DNA of 64,000 nucleotides, from NCBI GenBank assembly GCA_964482235.1, contig CAYZWU010000007.1, positions 1 to 64,000 of the forward strand. Direction: 5' to 3'. How positions within the stretch are numbered: the stretch's first letter is position 1; each line of letters opens with the position of its first letter. Positions 17,211-26,386 of this stretch are shown in pieces. The notes under the pieces are model-generated. The model saw only the letters and a list, made by a program, of their open reading frames with translations, did not search any database and was not told where the DNA came from. The DNA comes from CAYZWU01 sp964482235 (GTDB taxonomy: Bacteria; Planctomycetota; B15-G4; CAYZWU01). A program made the translations under genes and the position numbers.

Positions 17211-17236
17211 GCCGGCAGAGTTCAAGCTCTGTCGGC
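17211..17236. promoter_or_regulatory. Hairpin upstream of gspD
   Basis: A 10-bp inverted repeat, GCCGGCAGAG (17211-17220) and CTCTGTCGGC (17227-17236) with one wobble pair and a 6-base loop, lies 20-45 bases upstream of the gspD ATG in the gap to the nucleotidase gene. No T-run follows on either strand. It may be an mRNA leader hairpin or an operator for the secretion operon. Confidence 0.35.
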
Positions 17237-17362
17237 TGAAACATCTGGGGCGTTTATCGTCCCTGTGTTTTGAAATACTTGAGGGTTTGGGAGGAAAACG
17301 CCTGTTCGCGGGTTGGTTTTGGGGAGGCGGGAACGGGAACGGGATCGGGAGGAGGAGCCGGC

Positions 17363-18874
17363 TCAATTCTCGGCGACGCGAATCCTGCCGTCGGCCTTTG
17401 GAACGATCCGGCTCTTCGCCTCGATATAGCGCACCAGCGCGTCGGAGTACTTGAAACCCAGGTCCTCCACCTCGCCGTCCTTGCCGAACATCGTGTAGCC
17501 GTCCCCCTTGTGGTACATGAAGGAGTTGATGGCAACGCGGTAGGTCTTCTCCTTGTCGAGCGGCTCGCCGGCGACGCGGACCGAGACGATCGTGTCCGAT
17601 CGGGGCGAGATCACCACCTCGAGCCCCGACAGTGCGCCGGAGGTCCGCGGCCTCTCCTCGACAACGAATATCGAATGATCGAGCGCCTCCAGGAGCGTGC
17701 TCCCCTTGAGGGGGGCGACCATCAAATTGTTGTTGAAGGGAAGCATGGTGATGATCTCTCCCACGGTGACGGAGCCAGGGCCGAGGCTGGTCCGGATACC
17801 GCCGGTGTTCTGGATCGCGCAGTCCGCTTCAGCCGCCCACCGCATGCCGTCGGCCACGAGGTTTCCGAAGGGCCTGTCGAGCCATCCCTTCCGCCTCGAC
17901 ACGGCCGGCTCCTCCACCGTGCCCACGACGCGGCCCAGGACCTCCTCCAGCTCTTCCGCATAGGGGCTGAGCCGGGCCAGAACATCGCGGTCGTCCTCGA
18001 TGGGGCCGAGCGTCAGGTAGCTGTCGCTGTTCTTTGGCTCGTAGTTGATGGGGATCAGCCCGCCCTCCACGCGTTTCAGCTCCTTCCCCGCGAACTCGAG
18101 GGTCACCCTTCCGAGAAAGACTCCGTGGCATCCCGCCTGGACCAGCACCGTGTCGCCGATACGGCGGGGACGCGTGAGGGGGGTGTGGGAGTGGCCGCCC
18201 ACGATCAGGTCGATGCCTTCCACTCCCGGTGCAAGGACGTTCTTGTCGTAGCCGTAGCCGCAGTGCGTCAGCGCGATCACGTGGTCCGCCTCCTTCCTGA
18301 GGCGGGGGACGAGCTCGCGCGCCGTTTCCAGGGGGTCGAGGAGCTTCAATCCCTGGAGGCGCTCCTCGAAGACGAGCCGTTCCAGCTCGCCGGTGATCAG
18401 CCCGAAGACGGCCACGGTGCGACCGCCCCTCTTCAGCATCACGTACGGCCGGAAGGGGCAGGCGTTGTCCGTCGTGCGCACCAGGTTGGCGCAGAGGAGA
18501 GGGAATCCGGCCGTTTCCTGGAATCCGAGTATGGTCTTCACATCGTAGCTGAACTCGTGGTTTCCCACGGCCATGGCGTCGTAGCCGAGCAGGTTCATGC
18601 CGACGAAATCGGGTTCGGCCTTGTTCATGTTGGAGACGGGCATGCCGTCGCACACGTCTCCGGCATCGAGCAGGAGGACGTTAGGCTCCTCGGCGCGCAG
18701 GCGGTCCACGACGGTCTTGCGCGCCGGCATGCCGCCGCACGTCGCGTCCTTGTAGGTGAATGCCAGCGGGCGGCCGTGCGTGTCGTTGGTGTGGAGCACC
18801 GTGAGCGACCACGGTTCGTCGTCGATCCCTCCGAGGACGGCAAGGAGAAGCAGCAGGTTGAGCAGAAGGGGCAT
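17363..18874 (-). CDS. Exported 5'-nucleotidase / UDP-sugar hydrolase family protein
   Basis: A calcineurin-like metallophosphoesterase of the UshA/YfkN family, about 503 residues from the ATG at 18874. That start follows AGGAG with good spacing and begins a signal peptide (MPLLLNLLLLLAVLGG). The N-terminal catalytic domain shows all metal-ligand blocks: TNDTHG, LLDAGD, VGNHEF, ALTHCGYG and GGHSHTP. The C-terminal 5'-nucleotidase domain (about 320-500) carries the nucleotide-stacking NTGGIRTSL and INSFMYHKGDGYTMF. It should hydrolyse extracytoplasmic nucleotides or nucleotide sugars. It is divergently arranged with the plsC gene. Confidence 0.9.
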   Translation of the reverse strand: MPLLLNLLLLLAVLGGIDDEPWSLTVLHTNDTHGRPLAFTYKDATCGGMPARKTVVDRLRAEEPNVLLLDAGDVCDGMPVSNMNKAEPDFVGMNLLGYDAMAVGNHEFSYDVKTILGFQETAGFPLLCANLVRTTDNACPFRPYVMLKRGGRTVAVFGLITGELERLVFEERLQGLKLLDPLETARELVPRLRKEADHVIALTHCGYGYDKNVLAPGVEGIDLIVGGHSHTPLTRPRRIGDTVLVQAGCHGVFLGRVTLEFAGKELKRVEGGLIPINYEPKNSDSYLTLGPIEDDRDVLARLSPYAEELEEVLGRVVGTVEEPAVSRRKGWLDRPFGNLVADGMRWAAEADCAIQNTGGIRTSLGPGSVTVGEIITMLPFNNNLMVAPLKGSTLLEALDHSIFVVEERPRTSGALSGLEVVISPRSDTIVSVRVAGEPLDKEKTYRVAINSFMYHKGDGYTMFGKDGEVEDLGFKYSDALVRYIEAKSRIVPKADGRIRVAEN

Positions 18875-18975
18875 GATGATCTCCTGGTTCGGCCGCAACG
18901 GGAGCGGCGGGCAATTTTCTTTTGCACCGCATTGTACACCTTCCTATAAAAGGCCGGAACAACGAGGAGAATTCC

Positions 18976-19683
18976 GTGAAGTATATTGTCTCGCTCGCAG
19001 CCTGGACGACGGGAATCATCGGGATGCTGATCTGGATTCCCGCGATCATCCTTGCCAGTTTCTTTTTTTCCCAGCGCACCATCCCGTCCAAGGCCGGCTT
19101 CTTCTTCCGTCTCATGCTCGTCTTCTTCTTCGTGCGCGTCCGCGTGACGGGCCGGGAGAGGGTCGACGCCGATCGAGCCCGGCTCTTCATGGCCAACCAT
19201 GCCAGCTTCTTCGACCTGTTGATCCTGGGTAGCTATCTGCCGGGTTACCTGAGCGGCATCGAGGCGTCCGAGCACTTCTCCTGGCCGATCTGGGGCACGA
19301 TGATCAGGAGGCTCGGCATGATCCCGATCGACAGGTCGAGCGGCGCCGCCTCGATGCGGAGCATCAAGAAAGCGTCGGAGAAGATCAAGGACGGCGTGTC
19401 GGTCCTGATTCTCCCCGAAGGGACGCGCACGACCTCCGGCAGGATGCTGCCTTTCGCCAGGCTTCCCTTCCACCTGGCGAAGAAGAGCGAGTGCCCCATC
19501 ACTCCTGTGGGGCTGAAGGGGACGTTTAAGCTGAAGAACAAGAAGAGCTGGCTTCTGAGACCCGGCCGGGTGGAGATGAATTTCGGGGAGACGATCAGCG
19601 CCGAGGAGGTGGCGGAGAAGTCGTCCGACGAGTTGAAGGAGATCGTGCGCTCCCGCATCGCCGTCCTTTGCGGGGAGGAGTGA
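18976..19683 (+). CDS. 1-acyl-sn-glycerol-3-phosphate acyltransferase (PlsC family)
   Basis: A 235-residue acyltransferase of phospholipid synthesis. A GTG start at 18976 is chosen because GAGGAG lies 5 bases upstream. The alternative ATG at 18922 adds a tail with no hydrophobic or family character. N-terminal membrane helices (about 5-27 and 38-55) precede the acyltransferase motifs NHASFFD (HX4D catalytic), RLGMIPIDR and ILPEGTRTTSGRMLPF. It transfers an acyl group to lysophosphatidate at the cytoplasmic membrane. Convergent with larB. Confidence 0.9.
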   Translation: MKYIVSLAAWTTGIIGMLIWIPAIILASFFFSQRTIPSKAGFFFRLMLVFFFVRVRVTGRERVDADRARLFMANHASFFDLLILGSYLPGYLSGIEASEHFSWPIWGTMIRRLGMIPIDRSSGAASMRSIKKASEKIKDGVSVLILPEGTRTTSGRMLPFARLPFHLAKKSECPITPVGLKGTFKLKNKKSWLLRPGRVEMNFGETISAEEVAEKSSDELKEIVRSRIAVLCGEE

Positions 19684-19721
19684 CTCGCTTCCCGGGAGGC
19701 TTCCAGCGGATCGAGGCTTCC

Positions 19722-20489
19722 TCAATCCTCCTCGTCCATGGCCACCCTGTTGATCAGGGCGGCGTTGTAACCTGCGCCGAATCCGTTGTCTATGTTGACC
19801 ACCGAGACGTTGGCCGCGCAGGAGTTCAGCATGCCGAGCAAGGCGGCCAAGCCCCCGAAGGAGGCGCCGTAGCCGATGCAGGTGGGCACGGCGATCACCG
19901 GACGCTCCACCAGGCCGCCCACCACGCTCGCCAGGGCACCCTCCATTCCGGCGGCGACCACCACGGCCCTTGCATTTCTCAGGACGTCGATCCGCGACAG
20001 GATCCTGTGGATTCCGGCCACTCCCACGTCGTAGACGGCCTCGACATGGGCGCCCATCACCTCGGCGGTAATCCGGGCCTCCTCGGCCACGGGGATGTCG
20101 GCCGTGCCGGCCGTGACGACGGCCACGAGGCCGATGGGCTTCGGCTTCTTTTTTCGCCTGTCGATCACCACGCATCGCCCCGGGCGGTTGTAGACGGCGC
20201 GGCGGCTCACCTTCTTCAGCCGCTCGAAGACAGACGGCTCGGCTCGCGTGGCGAGAAGCACCTCGCCGGTGCGGAGGATCTCGCGGGCGATCCCGGCCAC
20301 CTGGCTCGTGGTCTTGCCTTCGCAGAGGATCACCTCCGGAAAACCGCACCGCTTGGCCCGATGGTGGTCCACGCAGGCGTACTGGAGATCGGGATCGACG
20401 ATTTCCCTGATCGCTTTGGCCGCCTTGGCGACAGGGGTGCCGCCGGAAGCGACGTCGCGCAGTATCGACTTGATCTTCTTTTCATCCAT
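19722..20489 (-). CDS. larB: LarB, nickel-pincer cofactor carboxylase
   Basis: A 255-residue protein starting at the ATG at 20489, preceded by AGGAG that overlaps the tsaD stop (TAGGAGCAACCGGTATG). The C-terminal half has the PurE-like AIR-carboxylase fold: VAVVTAGTADIPVAEEA, VYDVGVAGIHRIL, VVAAGMEGALASVVGGL and PTCIGYGASFGG. LarB carboxylates and hydrolyses nicotinate adenine dinucleotide to start synthesis of the nickel-pincer cofactor of lactate racemase-type enzymes. No larC or larE is in the window. It is probably cotranscribed with tsaD. Confidence 0.93.
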   Translation of the reverse strand: MDEKKIKSILRDVASGGTPVAKAAKAIREIVDPDLQYACVDHHRAKRCGFPEVILCEGKTTSQVAGIAREILRTGEVLLATRAEPSVFERLKKVSRRAVYNRPGRCVVIDRRKKKPKPIGLVAVVTAGTADIPVAEEARITAEVMGAHVEAVYDVGVAGIHRILSRIDVLRNARAVVVAAGMEGALASVVGGLVERPVIAVPTCIGYGASFGGLAALLGMLNSCAANVSVVNIDNGFGAGYNAALINRVAMDEED

Positions 20490-20500
20490 ACCGGTTGCTC

Positions 20501-21535
20501 CTAGCATGCCGAGGCGTCGATGTCGATATCGAATCGCTGCCCGGAACGGTGAATCTGATAGGCGAGGCCCGCGATCATGGCCGCGTTGTCCGTGGCCAGA
20601 TCCCGGGGCGACAGTAAAAGCTGAATTCCGCGTGAGGCGGCCAGCGAACGGACCGAGTCGCGGAGAGCCGTGTTGGCAGCCACGCCGCCGCCCACGGCCA
20701 CGGCGCGGGCTTCGAACCGCTCCGCCGCCTGGAACAGCCGCGTGGTGAGGACTTCGACCACCGCGGCCTGGAACGAGGCAGCCATCGCCGCAACGGCATG
20801 ACTGTCCTCCCTGTCGAAAGGGGGCTCCTCCCGCTGGGCCCGTTTCTTCTTCGAGACCATGCCGCGGCACCGGTAGAGCACCGCGGTCTTGAGCCCGCTG
20901 AAGGAGAAGTCGAGCGACTTCCTCCCCGAAGGCATCGGCCGGGGGAGGGCGTAGGTCCCGGGATCCGCCCCCCTCGCCGCCTTGTCGATGGCCGGCCCAC
21001 CCGGGTAGCCGAGCCCCAGGATCGAGGCCACCTTGTCGAAGGCCTCGCCCGCCGCATCGTCGATCGTCCGGCCCTCGAGCTCGAGATCGAGGGGCGATCG
21101 GACGCGGTAGAGGCTCGTGTGGCCGCCCGATACGACGAGCGCGGCCAGGGGGTAGGGAGGCTCGTCCACCGTCATCAGGCAGGCGTAGGCGTGCGCTTCC
21201 ACATGGTTGACCGGGATCAGGGGAATCCCGAGAGCGAGGGCCAGCCCCTTGGCTGCCGACATTCCCACCAGGAGGCTGCCGATCAGCCCAGGCCTCTGCG
21301 TCACGGCGACGGCATCGATGTCACTCATGCGGCAACCGGCCGATTCCACCGCTTTGCCGATGACAGGCCTGATCGTTTCCAGGTGGGACCGGCTCGCCAC
21401 CTCGGGGACCACGCCGCCGAAAGGGGCATGGAGAGCAATCTGCGTCGCAACCTCGCTGGAGAGGATCTTGCGCCCCGACTGCACCACCGCGGCGGCGCAT
21501 TCATCGCATGACGTCTCGATGCCGAGTATGATCAT
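20501..21535 (-). CDS. tsaD: tRNA threonylcarbamoyladenosine transferase TsaD
   Basis: TsaD, with TsaB and TsaE, transfers the threonylcarbamoyl group to A37 of ANN-decoding tRNAs. The 344-residue ASKHA-fold protein shows GIETSCDECAAAVV at the N-terminus, the metal-binding NHVEAHAYA (HxxxH), VVSGGHTSLY, the GEAFDKVASILGLGYPGGP signature, and a C-terminal ATDNAAMIAGLAY. All conserved blocks are present. It is followed by larB with 11 bases between stop and start, and preceded by the ACT protein gene about 110 bases upstream on the same strand. Confidence 0.97.
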   Translation of the reverse strand: MIILGIETSCDECAAAVVQSGRKILSSEVATQIALHAPFGGVVPEVASRSHLETIRPVIGKAVESAGCRMSDIDAVAVTQRPGLIGSLLVGMSAAKGLALALGIPLIPVNHVEAHAYACLMTVDEPPYPLAALVVSGGHTSLYRVRSPLDLELEGRTIDDAAGEAFDKVASILGLGYPGGPAIDKAARGADPGTYALPRPMPSGRKSLDFSFSGLKTAVLYRCRGMVSKKKRAQREEPPFDREDSHAVAAMAASFQAAVVEVLTTRLFQAAERFEARAVAVGGGVAANTALRDSVRSLAASRGIQLLLSPRDLATDNAAMIAGLAYQIHRSGQRFDIDIDASAC

Positions 21536-21646
21536 GAGAAGCTCTCCAGGGGAGGCGTGACGGAAAGGACAGGGACGGCACGGTCTTGGCGCGGCTGTGC
21601 TCTGTCCCTGTCCCGCGGGTGCGATCCAATCAGGCTCTCGGCTCTT

Positions 21647-22126
21647 CTACTTCTTCCTGGTTTTCTTTTTTATTGTCTTGGCGGCGGCCTTCTTTCTGGG
21701 GGCGCACTTGCTCTTCTTCTTCTTGATCGCCAGGTTCTTCAGGATGAGAAGGGCTTTTTTCGTGTTCGTGACCTGGAGGTAGAACCTGTCCTCGGCGCCG
21801 CCCGAACCGCCGGTGCTGCCATATCCGTATTCCACGTTGAGCTTGGCCTTGGCCAGGGCGCGGGAGATCTCGTCCAGCTTGCCGGGTTTGTTCTCTGCCG
21901 GAATCTCGAGGACGTTGGTCTCGATCACGAGGATCCCCCGGTCCCCCAGAGCGTGCAGAGCCTTCTGCGGCGTATCGACGATCATCCTCAGCACACCATG
22001 ATCCACGGTGCCAAAGATGTTGAAGGCGAGGATGTTGACATGGATCTCCTTCATGACCTCGCAGATCCTGGCCATCATTCCAGGCTGGTTTTCGAGAAAA
22101 ACCGTCAACTGCTTCTGAATATTCAT
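21647..22126 (-). CDS. Tandem ACT-domain protein with lysine-rich tail
   Basis: A 159-residue protein with two ACT domains: residues 5-70 (LTVFLENQPGMMARICEVMK, Gly in the ligand loop) and about 72-140 (LEIPAENKPGKLDEISRALA). A very basic tail follows (KKKKSKCAPRKKAAAKTIKK). ACT domains bind amino acids and regulate biosynthetic enzymes. Stand-alone tandem ACT proteins of this size are common in anaerobes and Planctomycetes. It might supply the regulatory function missing from the short SerA-like enzyme, but that is only a guess. The tail could bind nucleic acid or membrane. Confidence 0.85.
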   Translation of the reverse strand: MNIQKQLTVFLENQPGMMARICEVMKEIHVNILAFNIFGTVDHGVLRMIVDTPQKALHALGDRGILVIETNVLEIPAENKPGKLDEISRALAKAKLNVEYGYGSTGGSGGAEDRFYLQVTNTKKALLILKNLAIKKKKSKCAPRKKAAAKTIKKKTRKK

Positions 22127-22264
22127 TTCTTTCCTTCCAGTTACTGTTCAGGTTCCGAGCAGGCTGCACCTGAGAAATCTCGAATGGATGCCCGGGCACA
22201 TTATGAGATAGATGCAGAGGAAAAAAAAGGGTTTATGATCTGCGGGCGGAAAGGGATCTCCCGG

Positions 22265-23620
22265 TCATCTGTTTCCCGGAAGGGGAGAGAAGATCTTCTT
22301 GCCCTCGAGGATCCGGACTGCGGCCAGGAACTGCCCGTCGCTGCAGAGCCGCCCTGCCTCCTCGCCCAGAACCTCGTCGAAATAAGCCTCCGGCACCTCC
22401 CGCGATCTGAGAAACCGCTTCAGGCTGTCGCTGGATCTACGGGACAGGTTCCAGGTGAAATCGGGTTCCAGGCCGCTCCCTCCCGTCAACTGCCGGTCGC
22501 GCCTTGTCTCGATGCAGCGGCCGAGAGGGGTGTAATACCTGGCCGTGGTCAGCTTGATGATCACCTCTCCGCCGAAATCCCTGCTGAATGCCGACTGCAC
22601 CACGCCCTTGCCGAAAGTCCTCTCGCCGACGAGAACGGCGCGTTCGTGGTCCTGCAGGGTGCCGGCCAGGACCTCGGCCGCCGACGCGGTGTAGCGGCTG
22701 ACGAGAAGGACGAGGGGGATGTCCGGAAAGAGATGGCGCTTGCTCGTGGCGGTGAAGGTGCGGTTCGAGTCGGCGCCGCGGCCGCGGGTGCGGAGGAGGA
22801 TCCCATCCCCCTGGAACAGGTTGGCCGTGTGCAGGGCGCTGTTCAGAAGGCCGCCCTTGTTGAACCTGAGGTCGAGGATCAGGGAGCGGGCTCCCTCCTG
22901 CTTCAGGCGCCTCACGGCGCGGATCACCTCGTTCGCCGTCCCGTTGTTGAAGCTCCTGATCCTCATGTAGGCGATTCCCAGCTCGTCATTCACGAGGCAG
23001 GGATTGAATGCAGTGTTCTCGGCGACTCTCTTCCTCTCGATCTCGAGGCGGCGTCGGCTGCCGTTGTCGGATCCGTTGTCGCCGGGGGCGACGACGAGAA
23101 TGCAGATCGAATCGGGCGGGCCGCGCAGGAGGTCCTCCACCTCGGTCCGGGTGCGGCCGGCCGCGGCGATGCCGTCGATCTCGATGATCCTGTCCCCGGG
23201 TTTCAGCCCCGCCTTTTCCGCCGGCGAGTAGGGGAAAGGGTAGAGCACCAGTGCCATGCTGCTGTGCGGGTCGAGCTCCAGGCCGATGCCGACGTATTCT
23301 CCCTTGGTGTCTTCGTGATAGCGCTGCTCCTCCTCGGGGCTGTAGAAGGTGCAGTAGGTGTCGAGGGAGGAGACCATGCCGTCCAGCGCGGAGTAGACGA
23401 GGCTCCGGTCGTCCACCTCGTCCACGTAGCAGTCGAGGATCAGGGAGCGGGCCTCGTTGATCCAGCGAAGCTCTTCCGGCGTCAGGGTGCGCTGGCCCTT
23501 TTCCCGGCGCGGCTCGTCGCTGCCCTCGGCCGTTCCCGTGAGGGCCGAGGGGCCGAGAAATAGCGCGGCAAAGGGGAAAAAGCCTGCGAGAAGTATGAGA
23601 AAATGGATTTTTCTTTTCAT
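22265..23620 (-). CDS. C-terminal processing peptidase (S41 family)
   Basis: A 451-residue exported protease with an N-terminal signal (ILLAGFFPFAALFLGPSAL). The helical CTP N-domain is about 45-105. A PDZ domain follows (about 110-190, VGIGLELDPHSS and PGDRIIEIDGIAAAG). The S41 catalytic domain has the Ser in RYTASAAEVLAGTLQDH and the general-base Lys in GERTFGKGVVQS. CtpA-type enzymes cleave C-termini of periplasmic proteins. Transcribed alone toward the ACT gene, with a 138-base gap. Confidence 0.93.
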   Translation of the reverse strand: MKRKIHFLILLAGFFPFAALFLGPSALTGTAEGSDEPRREKGQRTLTPEELRWINEARSLILDCYVDEVDDRSLVYSALDGMVSSLDTYCTFYSPEEEQRYHEDTKGEYVGIGLELDPHSSMALVLYPFPYSPAEKAGLKPGDRIIEIDGIAAAGRTRTEVEDLLRGPPDSICILVVAPGDNGSDNGSRRRLEIERKRVAENTAFNPCLVNDELGIAYMRIRSFNNGTANEVIRAVRRLKQEGARSLILDLRFNKGGLLNSALHTANLFQGDGILLRTRGRGADSNRTFTATSKRHLFPDIPLVLLVSRYTASAAEVLAGTLQDHERAVLVGERTFGKGVVQSAFSRDFGGEVIIKLTTARYYTPLGRCIETRRDRQLTGGSGLEPDFTWNLSRRSSDSLKRFLRSREVPEAYFDEVLGEEAGRLCSDGQFLAAVRILEGKKIFSPLPGNR

Positions 23621-23867
23621 GGCGGCCGCCCGGCTCCTTTTACTGGCTGGATGACGGTGCGTGTCGGCCCGGTTGTTGCTCTCGAGCAGCGTACCATTTG
23701 CCGCGTCTCGTTGGAAGGGGGCGATGAGAGCTGAGTTAATTCGTTCAAATGCCGATAGTTAGAAGATCGGCGAAAAGAGGCGAACAGTCAGGAATATCCA
23801 AGCCCTTCGAACCGTCAGAGATTTGTCGAATTGTAATTGAAGCGAACACTCTCTCTGGATCGTTGAG

Positions 23868-25892
23868 ATGAAGAAAAAAGTCAAACGTGTGCTGATCACC
23901 ATGATTTTTGCGGTAGCTCTGCTCTACTTCGCATTCACGCAGCTGTTCTTCTCCCCTTTCGAGGACGATTTCGGACCGATCGAGTACATCGTCCCCAGGG
24001 AGGTCGATTTCTTCTGCGGGAAGGTCAACCTGTTCGACGATTTCCGCTCCTTTCCGGAGCCGGAGTTCTATCCCGACCTGAAGGCCTGCGCGGAATGGCG
24101 TTCCTTTCGGGGCACGGAGCTTTACTCGAGCTTCTGCGGGCAGAGGGATCCGGATATCGTCTTCCAGGAGATCCGCAACCAGATCAAGGACCTGCCGATC
24201 GATTTCATCAACGATATCGTGGGGCGGGAGGTGGCCGTTGCGGGCAGCTTCAGCGACGACGGGGCGATGGAGCGGTTTCTGCTCTTCTTCAGGGGATCGC
24301 TGAAGACCAAGTTCTTCTTCGAGCTGCTCACCTGGGACTTCGTGCGCGGGATGGCGGAGGATCCCAACTTCGCGGAGAGCACGGTCTTCCATGACGAGAG
24401 AAAGTTCTACATGCTGACCCTGGTCGACGGGCAGTCCTTCTACATGAAGCGGTGCGCCGACCTGATCGTCGTGGGGAACGACGAGAAGATGATGGAGGAG
24501 ATGTCCGAGCTGGTCGAGATGGGGTCGGAGTCGATCGACCTGAGCCTCGGCGGGGCGCAGGCCTACATCGAGAAGGTTCTCGTCCATGCGCCGGAGGAGG
24601 GGGAGGAGCTCGATAGCGAGCGGGACCTCCTGAACTTCCACGTCAATCTCGAGAGCCTGAGGGAGCGCGTTTCCCTGGACGACGAGATGAAGGCCAACGA
24701 CACCGATTTCTCGATCATGACCATGGTGGACGTGTTTCAGCCCGAGTTCTTCCGGGATCTGACCGGGATCCTGGATCTCGGCGAGACGGTGGGCCTGCAG
24801 GCGCGGGCGGAGCTCGACAGGGATGCGGTCCTGGCATCGAAGACGGGCTTCTTCGACAGGGAGAACTTCGGCGTCAAGAAGAGCATGCGCCGGCTGGCAG
24901 GGATGCTGCCTGCCAACGTCTTTCTTGCCGGATGCGCCAGGCTGCGCCCTCTCGATTTCCTCACCATCCTCGAAGAGAACATGGATCCCGATTACCGGAA
25001 GCTTCTGAACGATCTGATCCGCGAGTCGAGCGGCCACGAGAAGTGGAAGGTGACGGCGACGTGGGAGCTGATCGAGTTTCTCGACGCCACCTTCGGCGAG
25101 ATGGTCTACTTCGCTCTCAGGCCGCGGCAGGAGGACAAGACGATCAGCGATTTCGTGCAGCCGCTGCCGATCTTCGCCCTGATATTCGAGGTCGAGGACC
25201 ATGAGAAGCTCGCGATCCTCGAGGATGTGGTCAAGAGGCTGCGGAACAACAGCCGCAGCGAGTTCGACATGTACAAGTTCAAGAACGACTACTACGGCTG
25301 CATGATCAAGACGATCACCCCGCCCGAGGTGGATGATGTGGAGCATTTCGCCTTCACCACCATGGGGAGCAACTACTTCGTTCTCACCACGGCCGACGAT
25401 TTCATCATGGAGATCGTCAAGACCTGGGCCACGTCGAAGCACAGCCTGGCCGACACCCGCGGCTTCCGGAATGCCGAGGAATACCTGGGCAAGCACGGCA
25501 ACCTGGGCCTCTACATGGAGATGGACGGCATGCGGCAGACGCTGGACAACTACGCCACCTACTGGGGGCAGGTCCAGACGAGCTGGACGGAGGAGGAGGC
25601 CAGGGCCCAGCGGAAGAAGGTGCGCAGCGTGGTGATGCGGCGCGAGGGATTTCGCGGCGGGAGGAACGGGGATCTCTCCGAGGCGGACGAGAAGCGGCTG
25701 GTCGAGCTGGTGGACGAGGAGATGCTCAAGATCCGCGACAGGAGGATCCAGACCGAGGGCCCGAAGTATGCGGCCGAGTTCCGCGAGAAGTGCGCCTGGA
25801 TCGACCTCTTCAAAAGCGTCATGCTCAGCATGACGGTGAAGAAGAGGAGCATGGACATCGACATCGGGCTGGAGACGCTGCTTTCGAGGTGA
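23868..25892 (+). CDS. Large membrane-anchored protein of unknown function
   Basis: A 674-residue protein not recognised by me. One N-terminal membrane helix (about 7-26, VLITMIFAVALLYFAFTQLF) is followed by a long, acidic, mixed alpha/beta extracytoplasmic region. Repeating phrases hint at duplicated modules: VVGNDEKMMEEM resembles VLTTADDFIMEIV, and AYIEKVLVH resembles EEYLGKHGN. In each pair a beta strand with an Asp pair precedes a helix. The style is that of DUF3352-like bacterial proteins, but I cannot confirm it. No catalytic motif is visible. The gene is alone on the plus strand, upstream of tRNA-Leu, and codon use matches its neighbours. Confidence 0.7.
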   Translation: MKKKVKRVLITMIFAVALLYFAFTQLFFSPFEDDFGPIEYIVPREVDFFCGKVNLFDDFRSFPEPEFYPDLKACAEWRSFRGTELYSSFCGQRDPDIVFQEIRNQIKDLPIDFINDIVGREVAVAGSFSDDGAMERFLLFFRGSLKTKFFFELLTWDFVRGMAEDPNFAESTVFHDERKFYMLTLVDGQSFYMKRCADLIVVGNDEKMMEEMSELVEMGSESIDLSLGGAQAYIEKVLVHAPEEGEELDSERDLLNFHVNLESLRERVSLDDEMKANDTDFSIMTMVDVFQPEFFRDLTGILDLGETVGLQARAELDRDAVLASKTGFFDRENFGVKKSMRRLAGMLPANVFLAGCARLRPLDFLTILEENMDPDYRKLLNDLIRESSGHEKWKVTATWELIEFLDATFGEMVYFALRPRQEDKTISDFVQPLPIFALIFEVEDHEKLAILEDVVKRLRNNSRSEFDMYKFKNDYYGCMIKTITPPEVDDVEHFAFTTMGSNYFVLTTADDFIMEIVKTWATSKHSLADTRGFRNAEEYLGKHGNLGLYMEMDGMRQTLDNYATYWGQVQTSWTEEEARAQRKKVRSVVMRREGFRGGRNGDLSEADEKRLVELVDEEMLKIRDRRIQTEGPKYAAEFREKCAWIDLFKSVMLSMTVKKRSMDIDIGLETLLSR

Positions 25893-25971
25893 AAAGGCCT
25901 GCGCCGCAGCCCCCGCAAGACCGGTGCGGCGCAGCACTTGCCCGGGAAGTCGGATTCACGGAAGAAATGAC

Positions 25972-25999
25972 TGGACTGCCCGGTAGAAGGTGGTAAAAT
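25972..25999 (+). promoter_or_regulatory. Candidate sigma70-type promoter for tRNA-Leu
   Basis: TGGACT (25972-25977) and TAAAAT (25994-25999) are separated by 16 bases and end 21 bases before the first base of tRNA-Leu. The position fits a short primary-transcript leader. Confidence 0.45.
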
Positions 26000-26020
26000 C
26001 TTGCCCTTTCGCAATTCCAT

Positions 26021-26109
<89 letters not shown>

Positions 26110-26124
26110 CTTACGACGATTCAG

Positions 26125-26161
26125 AGGCCGGACGGCGCGAGGCGTTTTCCGGTCTTTTTTT
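26125..26161 (+). terminator. Rho-independent terminator after tRNA-Leu
   Basis: An 8-bp stem, AGGCCGGA (26125-26132) with TCCGGTCT (26148-26155, one G-U pair), is followed by seven T residues (26155-26161). It lies 15 bases downstream of the CCA end of tRNA-Leu. The stretch from 26162 to 26386 holds nothing I can assign. Confidence 0.75.
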
Positions 26162-26386
26162 GTCGGAAGCCGCAGCAGGGGACAGAACGAAGCATACCTG
26201 GCACATCTTCTTCACTGCAAGGGGCATGGAGCAATATGCCACCGGCTACGCGGCTGCAAAGGAGTTGCAGGGGCTGCGGCTGGCGCCGAGGCACGAGCTC
26301 GAGATGATCAGGTGTATAAAAGGAGTTCTTCTGATGGCAAGATATGGCAGACTGAGAAGATCGTTTCTGATGGGAAGGTAGAAAAA

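Noticed and set aside
17270..18949. 559-codon plus-strand open frame opposite the nucleotidase gene
   Set aside because: The minus strand has every 5'-nucleotidase motif. The plus frame has none.
23745..25937. 730-codon minus-strand open frame opposite the unknown protein gene
   Set aside because: Composition is dominated by His, Leu, Arg and Gly in patterns produced by reading the complement of a GC-rich gene. The plus-strand frame has a membrane anchor and natural codon use.
26160..26381. 73-codon frame after tRNA-Leu
   Set aside because: Starts inside the terminator T-run, has no ribosome-binding site and no recognisable features.
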